DNA from: CAYVTM01 sp964454645
GTDB taxonomy: Bacteria; Bacteroidota; Bacteroidia; Sphingobacteriales; Sphingobacteriaceae
Reading direction: 5' to 3'
Assembly (NCBI GenBank): GCA_964454645.1
Contig: CAYVTM010000008.1
Span: forward strand, 22,102-86,101
Length of the DNA stretch: 64,000 bases
Position numbers and translations under genes: made by a program. Shown piece by piece: positions 25,070 to 35,523 of the stretch. The notes below the pieces were generated by a model. It searched no databases, was not told where the DNA came from, and was given only the letters and a program-made list of their open reading frames with translations. Position 1 is the first letter of the stretch, and each line of letters opens with the position of its first letter.

Positions 25070-26386
25070 TTATTCTTCAGATTTGTTGGGTTCTTTTTCA
25101 AGCAGAGTCATTTTCACCGACTCAATATTATTTTTTTTCTTCTGAAGGACAGTAAATTTATATCCGCCAAAATCTATTTCTTCATTAATATCAGGAATTT
25201 TTTCAAAAATACTATTCATCAAACCTGCAACAGAATCGTACTCATCTTCTTCCGGCAATGGTATCGGTAAGGATTCATTCACATCGCTGATGGCCGAAAG
25301 AGCATCAACAACAAATTCCTTCTCCGAAACAACAATTACCTTGGGTTTCTCTTCATCATGTTCATCCTGAATCTCTCCTACCAGTTCTTCGATAATATCT
25401 TCCATAGTTACTAAGCCCGATGTACCACCGAACTCATCCAATACTATAGCGATATTAGGGTTCTTTTTATTTCTTAATTCGGTAAGCAACTCCGCTATAC
25501 GCTTCGATTCGGGGATGAAATATACCGGACGAAGCAAATCTTTAATCTGCAATTCCGAAACATTCTGAATTTGAATCAGGATATCTTTTACATGTACAAA
25601 GCCTACAATCTCATCGATGCTTCCCTTATAAACCGGCATACGGGTATAGCCTTCATTAATCATATACCTTATAAATTCTTTGTAGGGTGTATTTATTTCA
25701 ACCGCCATAATCGAAGTGCGGGGCACCATGATTTTCTTCACGGTACGATCGTTAAAATCGAATACGTTTTTTATAAGTTCATGTTCGGATGAATCGAGTG
25801 CGCCACTTTCTTTCCCTTGATCGAGTAATAACTGAAGCTCTTCTGAGGTGTGCACTTCGTGTCCATGAATGGGAGATATTCCTGCTTTTTTCAAAATCGC
25901 ATTTGCTAATCCGTTCAATACAAAAATGAAGGGGCGGAAAATATGATAGAAAATATTCAGTGGGATAGAGATAGCAAAAGTTGTAGATACCGGGCGTTGA
26001 ATGGCTAATGACTTAGGTGCTAATTCACCAAAAACAATATGCAGGACAGTAATGACTGCAAATGCGATAGGGAAAGATATTTGATGAGCCAATTCGGGAT
26101 CAATGTTCAATCCGATGAAATCCATAAACTGAATTATCATTGCCGAAACAACCGATTCGCCGACCCACCCCAAACCTAAGCTGGCTAAGGTTATTCCGAG
26201 CTGTGTTGCAGAAAGATAGGCATCGAGGTGTTTAATAATATATTTGGAAGTACGTGCGGTTCGATTTCCGGTTTTGGCTTTCAGTTCTACCTGTGATGCA
26301 CGAACTTTAACAATAGCAAATTCTGCTGCAACGAAAAAACCGTTTAGCAGAACTAAAAAAATTGTTAATAAGATGTCAAAAAGCAT
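25070..26386 (-). CDS. CNNM/CorC-HlyC family transporter (DUF21-CBS)
   Basis: A 438-residue membrane protein: a DUF21 transmembrane part (1-190, opening LTIFLVLLNGFFVAAEFAIV), a CBS pair (about 205-330, MVPRTSIMAVEI and VLDEFGGTSGLVTMEDIIEELVGEI) and a CorC_HlyC C-terminal domain (FGGYKFTVLQ). Relatives export magnesium or other divalent cations. Length is normal. Confidence 0.92.
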   Translation of the reverse strand: MLFDILLTIFLVLLNGFFVAAEFAIVKVRASQVELKAKTGNRTARTSKYIIKHLDAYLSATQLGITLASLGLGWVGESVVSAMIIQFMDFIGLNIDPELAHQISFPIAFAVITVLHIVFGELAPKSLAIQRPVSTTFAISIPLNIFYHIFRPFIFVLNGLANAILKKAGISPIHGHEVHTSEELQLLLDQGKESGALDSSEHELIKNVFDFNDRTVKKIMVPRTSIMAVEINTPYKEFIRYMINEGYTRMPVYKGSIDEIVGFVHVKDILIQIQNVSELQIKDLLRPVYFIPESKRIAELLTELRNKKNPNIAIVLDEFGGTSGLVTMEDIIEELVGEIQDEHDEEKPKVIVVSEKEFVVDALSAISDVNESLPIPLPEEDEYDSVAGLMNSIFEKIPDINEEIDFGGYKFTVLQKKKNNIESVKMTLLEKEPNKSEE

Positions 26387-26417
26387 GATAATGGTTTATG
26401 GCTTTCAAACGAAGATA

Positions 26418-27083
26418 CTAAACTTTCTGCTTAGAGAATCTTTGCCTGATAAAAGTAACGAAAACGGGTATCATACTTACAAGAATTATTCCTACGACGA
26501 TGTATTCGAGATAGTCTTTAACAACGGGGACAGACCTGCCTAAAAAATAGCCGGCTAAAATCATAGATGCCGCCCAAACTACCGCTCCTATTATATTGTA
26601 CGCAACGAATCTTCTGAAATCTATTTGTACAACCCCCGCAATAATCGGAGCAAAAGTGCGGATGATAGGAATGAAGCGGCCCAGGATCAATGCCATTGCA
26701 CCATGTTTCTTATAGAACTCATCCGCCATGTGCACATATTTTTTCTTGAACAATAAAGTATCATCCCTTTTAAAAAGGACAGGCCCCGTTCTTCTCCCGA
26801 ACCAATACCCTACAAAATCTCCCAATATGGCTGCAATCATAACAGATATCAGAAGCAGATAAATAGAAACATTAAAGACACCCCGCTCACCAAGTCTTAC
26901 CGCTTCTTCGGAAGATGCGCATAGCAGTCCGGCGATAAACAACAAGGAATCTCCCGGCAGAAAAAAGCCAAAAAACAGTCCGGTCTCAGCAAAAATTATC
27001 ATCAACAGAAGGGTTAAACCGCCATAATTAATGATACTTTCGGGGTTAATTATTGTCTTAATAAACTCTATAATGTTTTCCAT
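26418..27083 (-). CDS. DedA family membrane protein
   Basis: A 221-residue protein with about five hydrophobic segments. ETGLFFGFFLPGDSLLFIAG and FGRFIPIIRTFAPIIAGV-type sequence (here LGRFIPIIRTFAPIIAGV) are the DedA/VTT signatures, the latter with the conserved R-x3-R arrangement. Family members move undecaprenyl phosphate or other lipids across the membrane. It is 31 bp before the CNNM gene on the same strand. Confidence 0.92.
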   Translation of the reverse strand: MENIIEFIKTIINPESIINYGGLTLLLMIIFAETGLFFGFFLPGDSLLFIAGLLCASSEEAVRLGERGVFNVSIYLLLISVMIAAILGDFVGYWFGRRTGPVLFKRDDTLLFKKKYVHMADEFYKKHGAMALILGRFIPIIRTFAPIIAGVVQIDFRRFVAYNIIGAVVWAASMILAGYFLGRSVPVVKDYLEYIVVGIILVSMIPVFVTFIRQRFSKQKV

Positions 27084-27120
27084 TTTTTGTATTTGGTCGA
27101 AAGTACGTTTTAATTTTAAA

Positions 27121-28503
27121 TTAAAGAATTGATGCGATCAATTCGGGCATAATACCAAATACAAGTAACGCCGCAGTACCAAGAATCAGAACGATACGGG
27201 TATTCAGATCCAGACTCACTTTTTCTTCCGTTTCGCTTTCCTTCATATACATAGCAATAATCACTTTGAAGTAATAATATATACCTATTATAGCAGACAA
27301 TATTCCAATAACAACTAACCAGGTATATTGTTGTGCCAGTGCAATCGTAAACATATAAAACTTAGCAAAGAAACCAGCCGTAAGGGGAATCCCCGCGAAA
27401 GAACACATCGCAACAGTCATAGCAAAAGCCAGGAACGGATTACGTTTCCCCAGACCATTAAAGATATCAATCTGATCGCTTCCTTTATTTTCTTTTACTT
27501 TAATAAAAATTGTAAAGGCAACAATGGTTGCGAAAGAATATGCTAAAGCATACATAAACACTGCACGTGCCGAGTCTTCACTCATTGCAAGAATAGCGAA
27601 CAACATATATCCGGCATGTGAGATACTCGAATATGCTAACATACGCTTGAGGTTACTTTGATACACAGCGATGACATTCCCCACCAACAAAGACAACACA
27701 ATTACAGTCCAAAGGGTAGGTGTTAAAAATCCGCTGATCGATGAAAAGCTGATAAAGAACAAACGCAAGAAGGCAGCAATACCAGCTGTTTTTACAACCG
27801 AAGCCATGAAGGAAGTAATTAAACTTGGAGATCCGTCATACACATCCGGCGCCCAAAAATGGAAGGGTGCTGCGGATATTTTAAATAGTAATCCCATTAA
27901 AATCAGCAGAACTCCCATATAAAACAAAGGACTGATTACTCCATTGCTCAAGCGTAATTCTTGTCCGATTTTCTCAATATCAAAAGTACCCGTACCTCCA
28001 TAAACCAATGCGATACCGAACAGTAAAACTCCTGTAGCAAAACAACCCATCAGGAAATATTTCAGTGCAGCTTCGTTCGAATTCAAATCTTTTTTTCGAA
28101 TACCTGCCAACACATACAAACATATCGACATAATTTCGATACCGATAAATAACATCGATAAGTTCTGATAAGATACCATTGCCAACACACCCACCAATGC
28201 AAATAAGATGAGGGAAACATATTCGGCAACATTTGTACTTATCCTTTCGAAATACCCTTTTGAAGAAATCAGAATCAGCAGCGTTGATACAATAACAAGT
28301 GCGCCGAAAGCAATGGCAAAATTATCCATCAAAACCATTTGATTGAAATAATACAAATTGGTATCCCAATCGTTAATGCTGAAAAACAAAGCGGCTGATA
28401 ATCCGAGTACACTTACGGGTATGATAGCTTTTTGCGCTCTATACAATCCTAAAAATAAAATCAGGATTGCTGTTAATGATATGATAATAAGGCCTGTCAT
28501 CAA
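27121..28503 (-). CDS. nuoN: NADH-quinone oxidoreductase subunit N
   Basis: A 460-residue antiporter-like subunit of complex I with 13-14 membrane helices. Proton-path residues include the Glu in LFIGIEIMSICLYVLAG and the Lys in LLFKISAAPFHFWAPDVY, and SNLKRMLAYSSISHAG is strongly conserved. It is the last gene of the nuo operon; 37 bp separate its stop from the DedA start. Confidence 0.96.
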   Translation of the reverse strand: MMTGLIIISLTAILILFLGLYRAQKAIIPVSVLGLSAALFFSINDWDTNLYYFNQMVLMDNFAIAFGALVIVSTLLILISSKGYFERISTNVAEYVSLILFALVGVLAMVSYQNLSMLFIGIEIMSICLYVLAGIRKKDLNSNEAALKYFLMGCFATGVLLFGIALVYGGTGTFDIEKIGQELRLSNGVISPLFYMGVLLILMGLLFKISAAPFHFWAPDVYDGSPSLITSFMASVVKTAGIAAFLRLFFISFSSISGFLTPTLWTVIVLSLLVGNVIAVYQSNLKRMLAYSSISHAGYMLFAILAMSEDSARAVFMYALAYSFATIVAFTIFIKVKENKGSDQIDIFNGLGKRNPFLAFAMTVAMCSFAGIPLTAGFFAKFYMFTIALAQQYTWLVVIGILSAIIGIYYYFKVIIAMYMKESETEEKVSLDLNTRIVLILGTAALLVFGIMPELIASIL

Positions 28504-28543
28504 TTCTATCTTTTACCTTTTCAGGTTGTTTTGTCAATGATAA

Positions 28544-29995
28544 TTATTTACTGTTTACTTGTTGTATTAATTGTTCTACGGAAGCTTCTGTAAGCGATGT
28601 TAAAAAGTCGGGATAAATACCCACTACTAATACAGCTAATACAATGGTATATAACACGACTTTTTCGGAGCCCGAAATATCTTTAAAGCTTGATGTAATT
28701 TCATTCATCTCTCCCAACATGACACTCTGATACATACGTAACAGATATACCGCCCCTAAGATAATCGTTGTACCTGCAATACCGGCAGCCCATGCATTGT
28801 ATTGATAAAGGCCCGCTAACAATAAAAACTCTCCCACAAAACCATTGGTTAATGGAAGTGCAATTGCGCCCATTATAATAATAACAAAACATATAGCCAG
28901 AATCGGAGCTTTATGAGCAATGCCACCCAAAGAAGCAATCTCTCGCGTGCGGGTATTTCTTTCGATGATGCTGATAATAAAAAATAAGCCGACAACATTA
29001 ACGCCGTGATTAAACATTTGTATCATTGCTCCTTGCAGCGATTGCACATTCATGGCAAAAACACCGGCAGCAATTAATCCCACGTGCGCTATGGATGAGT
29101 ACGCGATTAAGCGTTTCATATCTTTTTGCGTAAAGGCTATGATAGAAGCATACACAATTCCGATAATGGAAAGAACAATTGCCGTACAAGCCCATTCATC
29201 AACACCTTGCGGAAAAACAGGAAGCATCCAGCGAATTACTCCGTAAATACCCATCTTCAACATTATCCCCGACAACAGCATCGTACCTGCCGCCGGTGAT
29301 TCCGTATAAGTATCGGGTTGCCAGGTATGGAAAGGAAAAATTGGCATTTTAACTGCGAACGCTAAGAAGAATGCCCAGAAAACCACAGACTGCACAGACG
29401 CATCCAGGTCGAGCGCATAGAATGCCTGTATATCGAAACTATGTGATCCGGGGGTTTGCAGGTATAGATAAATAATTCCTGCCAGCATAAATAAACTTCC
29501 GAAAAAAGTATAGATGAAAAATTTCAGGGTTACACGAATACGATTCTCCGAACCCCAAACTGCGGCGATAAAGTATATCGGAATTAAAGTTACTTCCCAG
29601 GCTACATAAAATAAAAATGCATCTAACGAAACAAACACTCCTATCAAACCGCTTTGCATAAGCAGCATTAATGCATAAAACGCTTTCGGGTTTTTGTAGG
29701 AATGTTTAAACGTACTCAATATAATCAGCGGCAATAAAAAGCAGGTAAGCAATACCAATAATAAGCTTATTCCATCCATGCCCACTTTAAAAGATATCCC
29801 TAAGGAAGGTATCCATGCCTGGTTCACTAAAAATTGCGTGCTTGCATCGGGGATAAAATTAATTGCAGCAGCAACCGCAAACCCTAATTCGATCAGGGTG
29901 AAAGCAAGTGCCAAATTTTTTACCTGTTCCGGTTTGGTGAACAGTAAAAGTAAAGATGCCAGCAGCGGAAACAAAAGTAGAAATACCGTTATCAT
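28544..29995 (-). CDS. nuoM: NADH-quinone oxidoreductase subunit M
   Basis: A 483-residue antiporter-like membrane subunit. The key Glu is in FYVAWEVTLIPIYF, the Lys in AFAVKMPIFPFHTWQPD, and QKDMKRLIAYSSIAHVG is present. Its start directly follows the nuoL stop (adjacent bases), which points to coupled translation. Confidence 0.97.
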   Translation of the reverse strand: MITVFLLLFPLLASLLLLFTKPEQVKNLALAFTLIELGFAVAAAINFIPDASTQFLVNQAWIPSLGISFKVGMDGISLLLVLLTCFLLPLIILSTFKHSYKNPKAFYALMLLMQSGLIGVFVSLDAFLFYVAWEVTLIPIYFIAAVWGSENRIRVTLKFFIYTFFGSLFMLAGIIYLYLQTPGSHSFDIQAFYALDLDASVQSVVFWAFFLAFAVKMPIFPFHTWQPDTYTESPAAGTMLLSGIMLKMGIYGVIRWMLPVFPQGVDEWACTAIVLSIIGIVYASIIAFTQKDMKRLIAYSSIAHVGLIAAGVFAMNVQSLQGAMIQMFNHGVNVVGLFFIISIIERNTRTREIASLGGIAHKAPILAICFVIIIMGAIALPLTNGFVGEFLLLAGLYQYNAWAAGIAGTTIILGAVYLLRMYQSVMLGEMNEITSSFKDISGSEKVVLYTIVLAVLVVGIYPDFLTSLTEASVEQLIQQVNSK

Positions 29996-31906
29996 TTATT
30001 TGCTTAGAAAAAGGTTCAACAAAAGAATTATTATCATACCCGCTACCATAGCGAAAATATAAAAGCCCACTACCCCGGTTTGTAACAAACGCAGATTTTT
30101 AGAACTTTCTATTACGGCCTTACCGAATCCGTTTACGATGGCATCGATACCCGATTTATCCAATACTTTATAAAAGAATTTAGATAGGGCATCCAATGGT
30201 TTCACGATTATGTAATCATACAATTCATCGACAAAGAATTTATTGTATGAAAGATTATGTGCAAAGGACTGCGGCCCGCCATCTTCTGCAGGAATTTCCG
30301 CACGTTGTACATAGCGGTTATAAGCAGCTGCAATCGCTATAAGAACCGCAACAACCGACAGGCCCATTAACATATATTCGGTAGTATGATCCAGATTCAG
30401 ATCGGGAATATAGGCCGAAGCATATTTTAAAGTTTCTGTCAGATAAGTATTAAGAGATTCGGAGCCTCCGAAAATCTGAGGGATATTTACGAATCCGCCT
30501 ATTACCGATAATACCGCAAGAATAATCAGTGGTATAGTCATACTCTTAGGAGATTCGTGCAGGTGTTGCTCCTGTTCTTTCGTCCCTCTGAACGATCCGT
30601 AGAAAGTAAGGAACATCATACGGAACATATAGAAAGCGGTAAGCACTGCACCAATCAAACCGAATATCCAAAGCCATACATTTTCCTGATAAGCATGTGC
30701 GAGAATTTCATCTTTCGAAAAGAATCCCGAGAAAGGCGGAATACCTGAAATAGCAAGTGTTGCCAGCAGCATCGTTATGAAAGTAACAGGCAATGCTTTT
30801 TTGAGTCCGCCCATTTTACGCATATCCTGCTCCGAGCTCATGGCATGAATCACACTTCCTGCACCTAAGAACAATAAGGCTTTGAAAAAAGCATGTGTCA
30901 TTAAATGAAAGACAGAACCTGTGAAAGCACCTACACCTAATCCGAGGAACATATAACCCAACTGACTAACGGTAGAATATGCCAATACTTTTTTGATATC
31001 GGTTTGGCTAAGCGCGATAAGCGCTGCAAAGATTGCAGTCGTTACACCCACAACAGCAATGATACTCATTGTAAGCGGCGAAAGTACATACATAGCGCTT
31101 GAACGGGCAATCATATAAATACCGGCCGTAACCATTGTTGCCGCATGGATTAAAGCGGAAACAGGGGTTGGTCCGGCCATCGCATCGGGCAACCAGGTAT
31201 ATAAAGGGAGCTGTGCGCTTTTACCGATTGCTCCTACAAATAATAATAAAGTAATAGCCGTTAATACAGTGTCCCCCGAAACAAAACCGGATGCTTTAGG
31301 AAATACTTCTGCAAAATTTATACTTCCAAAAGTCTGAAAAATGAGGAATACACCCAGAAGAAAACCAAGATCTCCGATACGGTTGATGATAAATGCTTTT
31401 TTAGCGGCATCGTTATAAGCTTGATTTTTAAACCAAAATCCGATTAACAAGTATGAACACAAGCCTACACCTTCCCAACCGATAAACATAATCGCATAGT
31501 TAGAACCCAATACCAATAATAGCATAAAGAACACAAATAGGTTGAGATAGGAAAAATAGCGTGCATAGCCTTCGTCGTTGTGCATATATCCGATAGAATA
31601 TATATGGATTAAAGATCCAACGCCGGTAATAATTAAAGTCATTAATACCGATAACGGATCAACCAGAAATGAAAAAGGAATTTGTAAAGCTCCGGCACTG
31701 ATCCAGTTAAAGAAATCGAAAGTAAAAGCTTTTTGTTCTGAGCCGTTTAACTCAAAAAACATTCCGAGAGCGATAAGGAAAGAGGCAAACACAGTTGCGC
31801 TTCCGATAATACCAACCAGGGGTTTAGGAACACGTTTATTTAATACTCCATTGAAGAGGAAGCCAATTAAGGGTAATAAAGGAATTAACCAAACTAATTG
31901 TATCAT
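29996..31906 (-). CDS. nuoL: NADH-quinone oxidoreductase subunit L
   Basis: A 636-residue subunit, the largest membrane antiporter-like part, with the long lateral C-terminal helix region. Marks are FIGWEGVGLCSYLLIGFW, KSAQLPLYTWLPDAMAGPTPVSALIHAATMV-type sequence and DIKKVLAYSTVSQLGYM. It immediately precedes nuoM. Confidence 0.97.
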   Translation of the reverse strand: MIQLVWLIPLLPLIGFLFNGVLNKRVPKPLVGIIGSATVFASFLIALGMFFELNGSEQKAFTFDFFNWISAGALQIPFSFLVDPLSVLMTLIITGVGSLIHIYSIGYMHNDEGYARYFSYLNLFVFFMLLLVLGSNYAIMFIGWEGVGLCSYLLIGFWFKNQAYNDAAKKAFIINRIGDLGFLLGVFLIFQTFGSINFAEVFPKASGFVSGDTVLTAITLLLFVGAIGKSAQLPLYTWLPDAMAGPTPVSALIHAATMVTAGIYMIARSSAMYVLSPLTMSIIAVVGVTTAIFAALIALSQTDIKKVLAYSTVSQLGYMFLGLGVGAFTGSVFHLMTHAFFKALLFLGAGSVIHAMSSEQDMRKMGGLKKALPVTFITMLLATLAISGIPPFSGFFSKDEILAHAYQENVWLWIFGLIGAVLTAFYMFRMMFLTFYGSFRGTKEQEQHLHESPKSMTIPLIILAVLSVIGGFVNIPQIFGGSESLNTYLTETLKYASAYIPDLNLDHTTEYMLMGLSVVAVLIAIAAAYNRYVQRAEIPAEDGGPQSFAHNLSYNKFFVDELYDYIIVKPLDALSKFFYKVLDKSGIDAIVNGFGKAVIESSKNLRLLQTGVVGFYIFAMVAGMIIILLLNLFLSK

Positions 31907-31942
31907 AATTTTTTATTCGTATTGAGTTTTATCTCAGCTTAT

Positions 31943-32272
31943 TTATCCTTTTAATCTGTTTAATACATTAATGTCTATGGAACCGGTATTACGGAAGGTC
32001 ATGACGATAATCGCCAAGCCTACGGCTACTTCCGCTGCGGCAACAGCCATAATAAAGAATACGAAAATCTGACCTGCCGCATCTCCGCGAAATGCTGCAA
32101 AAGCAGCAAGCAATATATTCACAGCATTCAGCATTAATTCTATAGACATAAAAATGATGATCGCGTTTCTACGGGTAAGTACTCCGAACACACCAATCAC
32201 AAAAAGCAATGAGCTTAATACTACGTAATGGGTAATGGGTACAGCTTGTATCGTTTGTGTAATACTTTCCAT
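31943..32272 (-). CDS. nuoK: NADH-quinone oxidoreductase subunit K
   Basis: A 109-residue protein with three transmembrane helices. The conserved Glu residues lie in FMSIELMLNAVNILL and AAAEVAVGLAIIV, both in the proton path. One base separates its start from the nuoJ stop. Confidence 0.96.
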   Translation of the reverse strand: MESITQTIQAVPITHYVVLSSLLFVIGVFGVLTRRNAIIIFMSIELMLNAVNILLAAFAAFRGDAAGQIFVFFIMAVAAAEVAVGLAIIVMTFRNTGSIDINVLNRLKG

Positions 32273-32273
32273 A

Positions 32274-32774
32274 TCAGTTCAATTCTTTTTTGGCAATCAA
32301 TACTGCACCCACCATAGCAGATAATAGCAGTATAGAAGTTAATTCAAAAGGCAATAAAAATTCATTAAACAAAACTCTTCCTAAATTTTCGACCAAGCCT
32401 ACTTCAGGTTTTTCGATCGTAAAAGGAGCAGTGCCCCCACCGGCCTGGCGGATAGCGGCAACCAATATCAGCATTAACATTCCTGCCGCAATTGCGCCCG
32501 CAAATTTTATCATATTCGATTTCCGGGGTTCTGCTTCTTTATTCAGATTTAAAAACATCATTGCGAAAATAATAAGCACCATGATAGCACCCATATACAC
32601 AATGAAATTTACGACTGCCAAAAATTGTGCATTCAATAAAATGTAATGACAAGTAAGTGAAAAGAAGGTCATAACCATATACAATGCGCTATGTATGGGG
32701 TTACGTGCCGTAACTACAAGCAGTGCAAAAATAATGGTAAGGAATGCCAGCAAATAAAATATAGTATGATCCAT
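32274..32774 (-). CDS. nuoJ: NADH-quinone oxidoreductase subunit J
   Basis: A 166-residue protein with five transmembrane helices. AVVNFIVYMGAIMVLIIFAMMF is the conserved third helix with its pi-bulge tyrosine. It lies between nuoI (25 bp) and nuoK (1 bp). Confidence 0.96.
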   Translation of the reverse strand: MDHTIFYLLAFLTIIFALLVVTARNPIHSALYMVMTFFSLTCHYILLNAQFLAVVNFIVYMGAIMVLIIFAMMFLNLNKEAEPRKSNMIKFAGAIAAGMLMLILVAAIRQAGGGTAPFTIEKPEVGLVENLGRVLFNEFLLPFELTSILLLSAMVGAVLIAKKELN

Positions 32775-32799
32775 TAAAACATTTAATAAATTTGATTTT

Positions 32800-33294
32800 C
32801 TAGTTTATTTTAGGTTCAAGTAATTTGTCTTTTCCAAAGATGAATGTATCTCGCTTATAATCGGCTTTTGCGATATTACCATCCAAATAGATCGCTTCTT
32901 TCGGACAAGCTTCTTCGCAGAAACCACAGAAGATACAACGCAACATATTTATTTCGTATGTTACTGCATATTTTTCCTCTCTATATAAATGCTCCTCTCC
33001 TTTTTTACGTTCGGCAGCTACCATAGTAATTGCTTCCGCAGGACAAGATAAAGCACACAAGCCGCAGGCTGTGCAACGTTCTCTTCCTTGTTCATCTCTT
33101 TTTAAAGAATGTAATCCACGGAAGTTTTCGGAAAATTCACGTTCTTCTTCGGGATAGAAAATAGTGGTTTTCTTTTTAAAGAAATGTTTCAAAGTAATAG
33201 CCATACCTTGAGCAATAGCCGGAAGGTACATGCGCTCCCAAAAATTCATTTTGCGTGGCTCTAATACTTTTTTACGATTTGATAATGATATCAT
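32800..33294 (-). CDS. nuoI: NADH-quinone oxidoreductase subunit I
   Basis: A 164-residue peripheral ferredoxin-like subunit binding clusters N6a and N6b through CTACGLCALSCP and CIFCGFCEEACP. It passes electrons towards NuoB. Length and motif spacing are normal. Confidence 0.97.
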   Translation of the reverse strand: MISLSNRKKVLEPRKMNFWERMYLPAIAQGMAITLKHFFKKKTTIFYPEEEREFSENFRGLHSLKRDEQGRERCTACGLCALSCPAEAITMVAAERKKGEEHLYREEKYAVTYEINMLRCIFCGFCEEACPKEAIYLDGNIAKADYKRDTFIFGKDKLLEPKIN

Positions 33295-33339
33295 TTTACT
33301 TCATATAAATTCTAATGACGGAAGAAAGACCTTCTTCCT

Positions 33340-34362
33340 TTAACCTTTTATTAAAATTGCAATTCCCGTAAAGGCAATGTTTGCAATTGCTAATGGAATT
33401 AATATTTTCCATCCCAATCTCATCAACTGATCGTAGCGGAAACGCGGTATCGTCCAACGTACCCAAATGAAGAAGAAGATGAATAATAATATTTTAACAA
33501 ATAAAAATACGGTACCTAAAATAGCTGCCAGATTCGGATCAGCAATCAGATGCATCCCCGGATAATTGTAACCACCGAAATAAAGTGTTGCCATTATCGC
33601 TGAAGAGACGAACATATTGATATACTCCGCGAATAAGTAAAAGCCCAGTTTCATGGAAGAGTATTCGGTATGATGACCACCTACCAACTCTGTTTCACAT
33701 TCCGGTAAATCAAAAGGTGTACGGTTACATTCGGCGAATGAACAAATCAGGAATATTAAAAAGCCAACAGGTTGATAAAAAACGTTCCAGTTCATTCCTG
33801 ATTGTTGAGCAGAAATTTCTTTTAGTGAAAGTGTTCCGGTAAGCATCAGTAGAGCAATGATAGAAAGTCCCATTGCAATTTCGTAGGAAATATTTTGCGA
33901 TGCAGCACGAATAGCTCCCAGCAATGAAAATTTATTATTCGATGCCCATCCTCCGATCATTACACCATACACACCTAAGGAAACTACTCCGAAAATATAC
34001 AATAAGCCTACATTAATATCAGCAACCTGCATTACAATTGTCCTTCCGAATAATTGTAAGTCTTGTCCCCATGGAATTACCGCAGAAGTAATACAAGCGG
34101 TAAACATGCTTAAAGAAGGGCCCAATACAAATAAAAACTTATTGGCATTAGAAGGAATTACTTCTTCTTTGGTAAACAATTTTATACCATCGGCAAGCGG
34201 TTGTAAAATACCCCAAGGGCCTGCACGGTTCGGGCCAACCCGATCCTGAAAAAATCCTGCAAACTTACGTTCTGCAAGTGTTGTGTACATGGCTATAAGC
34301 AAACTTACGCCTAGTATAAGTGAAATCAGAATTAATTTTTCTATGATGAATGCTATTTCCAT
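33340..34362 (-). CDS. nuoH: NADH-quinone oxidoreductase subunit H
   Basis: A 340-residue membrane subunit with about eight helices that forms the quinone chamber with NuoB and NuoD. Conserved stretches are ERKFAGFFQDRVGPNRAGP, FAECNRTPFDLPECETELV and the RWTIPRFRYDQLMRLGWK end. Confidence 0.97.
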   Translation of the reverse strand: MEIAFIIEKLILISLILGVSLLIAMYTTLAERKFAGFFQDRVGPNRAGPWGILQPLADGIKLFTKEEVIPSNANKFLFVLGPSLSMFTACITSAVIPWGQDLQLFGRTIVMQVADINVGLLYIFGVVSLGVYGVMIGGWASNNKFSLLGAIRAASQNISYEIAMGLSIIALLMLTGTLSLKEISAQQSGMNWNVFYQPVGFLIFLICSFAECNRTPFDLPECETELVGGHHTEYSSMKLGFYLFAEYINMFVSSAIMATLYFGGYNYPGMHLIADPNLAAILGTVFLFVKILLFIFFFIWVRWTIPRFRYDQLMRLGWKILIPLAIANIAFTGIAILIKG

Positions 34363-34407
34363 TATTCAATTTCGATTAGCTATTCCCGAAGGAATGCGTT
34401 AATTCAA

Positions 34408-35412
34408 TTATATCTTCTTATGAAACATTTTTTTATTCGACTCGATCAATGCGGGATCTTTTTCAATCACCGGTAATACATGCGGCATATCGTAATGGTT
34501 CGATGCAATTACAGAAGTATCTTCGATTTTGCGCGGGCCTTCAATCACCCAATCGCTTGTTCTTTTTGTCTCGAAGCGGCAGGTATTACAAATAAATTCT
34601 TCCACCTCACCGTTACTATCTTTACGCGCCGTTACCCGCAACACGTCTTCCCCTTTATACCAAAGCACTACTTTACCCGAACATTTAGGGTTATTGCAAT
34701 CGCGACGTGCGTCAACAGGTTTTGTAAACCAAACGCGATTTTTAAAACGGAAAGTACGATCGGTTAATGCACCTACCGGACAAACATCAATCACATTTCC
34801 AGAGAAGTCGTTCTCGATCGCTTTTTCAATATAGGTAGATATTTCTGCTTTATCGCCCCGATTAAGAATACCGTGCACACGATTATCGGTAATCTGATCG
34901 GCAACATATACGCAACGGTAGCATAAAATGCAACGGTTCATGTGTAACTGGACTTTATCACCGATATCGATACGGTCGAATGTACGGCGTTCGAATTCGT
35001 AACGTGTATCTGCAACACCATGTTCGTAGGATAAATTTTGCAAATCGCATTCTCCTGCCTGGTCACAAACCGGGCAATCGAGCGGATGATTGATCAGCAG
35101 CAATTCCACCACACCTTTTCGCGCTTCCAATACTTCGGGGGAAGTAATGTTCTCTACTTCCATCCCATCCATTACAGGCGTTTGGCAAGATGCTACAAGT
35201 TTAGGCATCGGCCGCGGATCTTTTTCGGAACCTTTCGATACTTTTACCAAACAAGTACGGCATTTCCCTCCACTACCCTGAAGTTTGCTATAATAACACA
35301 TAGCAGGAGGAACAATCTCTCCACCGATCTGACGTGCAGCATTGAGGATAGTTGTACCCGGATCTACTTCTGTTGTGCGACCATCAATAGTCACCTTAAT
35401 TTTATCAGCCAT
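34408..35412 (-). CDS. nuoG: NADH-quinone oxidoreductase subunit G, short form
   Basis: A 334-residue protein binding the N1b, N5 and N4 clusters: CYYSKLQGSGGKCRTC, HPLDCPVCDQAGEC and CILCYRCV..C with CPVGALTD. After residue 235 only the start of the molybdopterin-like region remains (CNNPKCSGK, then ICNTCR), so the large non-catalytic domain of E. coli-type NuoG is missing. Short forms of this kind occur in Bacteroidota. It is in place between nuoF and nuoH. Confidence 0.92.
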   Translation of the reverse strand: MADKIKVTIDGRTTEVDPGTTILNAARQIGGEIVPPAMCYYSKLQGSGGKCRTCLVKVSKGSEKDPRPMPKLVASCQTPVMDGMEVENITSPEVLEARKGVVELLLINHPLDCPVCDQAGECDLQNLSYEHGVADTRYEFERRTFDRIDIGDKVQLHMNRCILCYRCVYVADQITDNRVHGILNRGDKAEISTYIEKAIENDFSGNVIDVCPVGALTDRTFRFKNRVWFTKPVDARRDCNNPKCSGKVVLWYKGEDVLRVTARKDSNGEVEEFICNTCRFETKRTSDWVIEGPRKIEDTSVIASNHYDMPHVLPVIEKDPALIESNKKMFHKKI

Positions 35413-35523
35413 CTTAAATAAGATTTCTTTTATCAGATTTTTTAGGACATTCCTGTTCCGTAAAATTTATCTTTGATAATTGTTTTACTTTTAATTGATG
35501 TCGGTTTTTTCCTTCATCTATAA

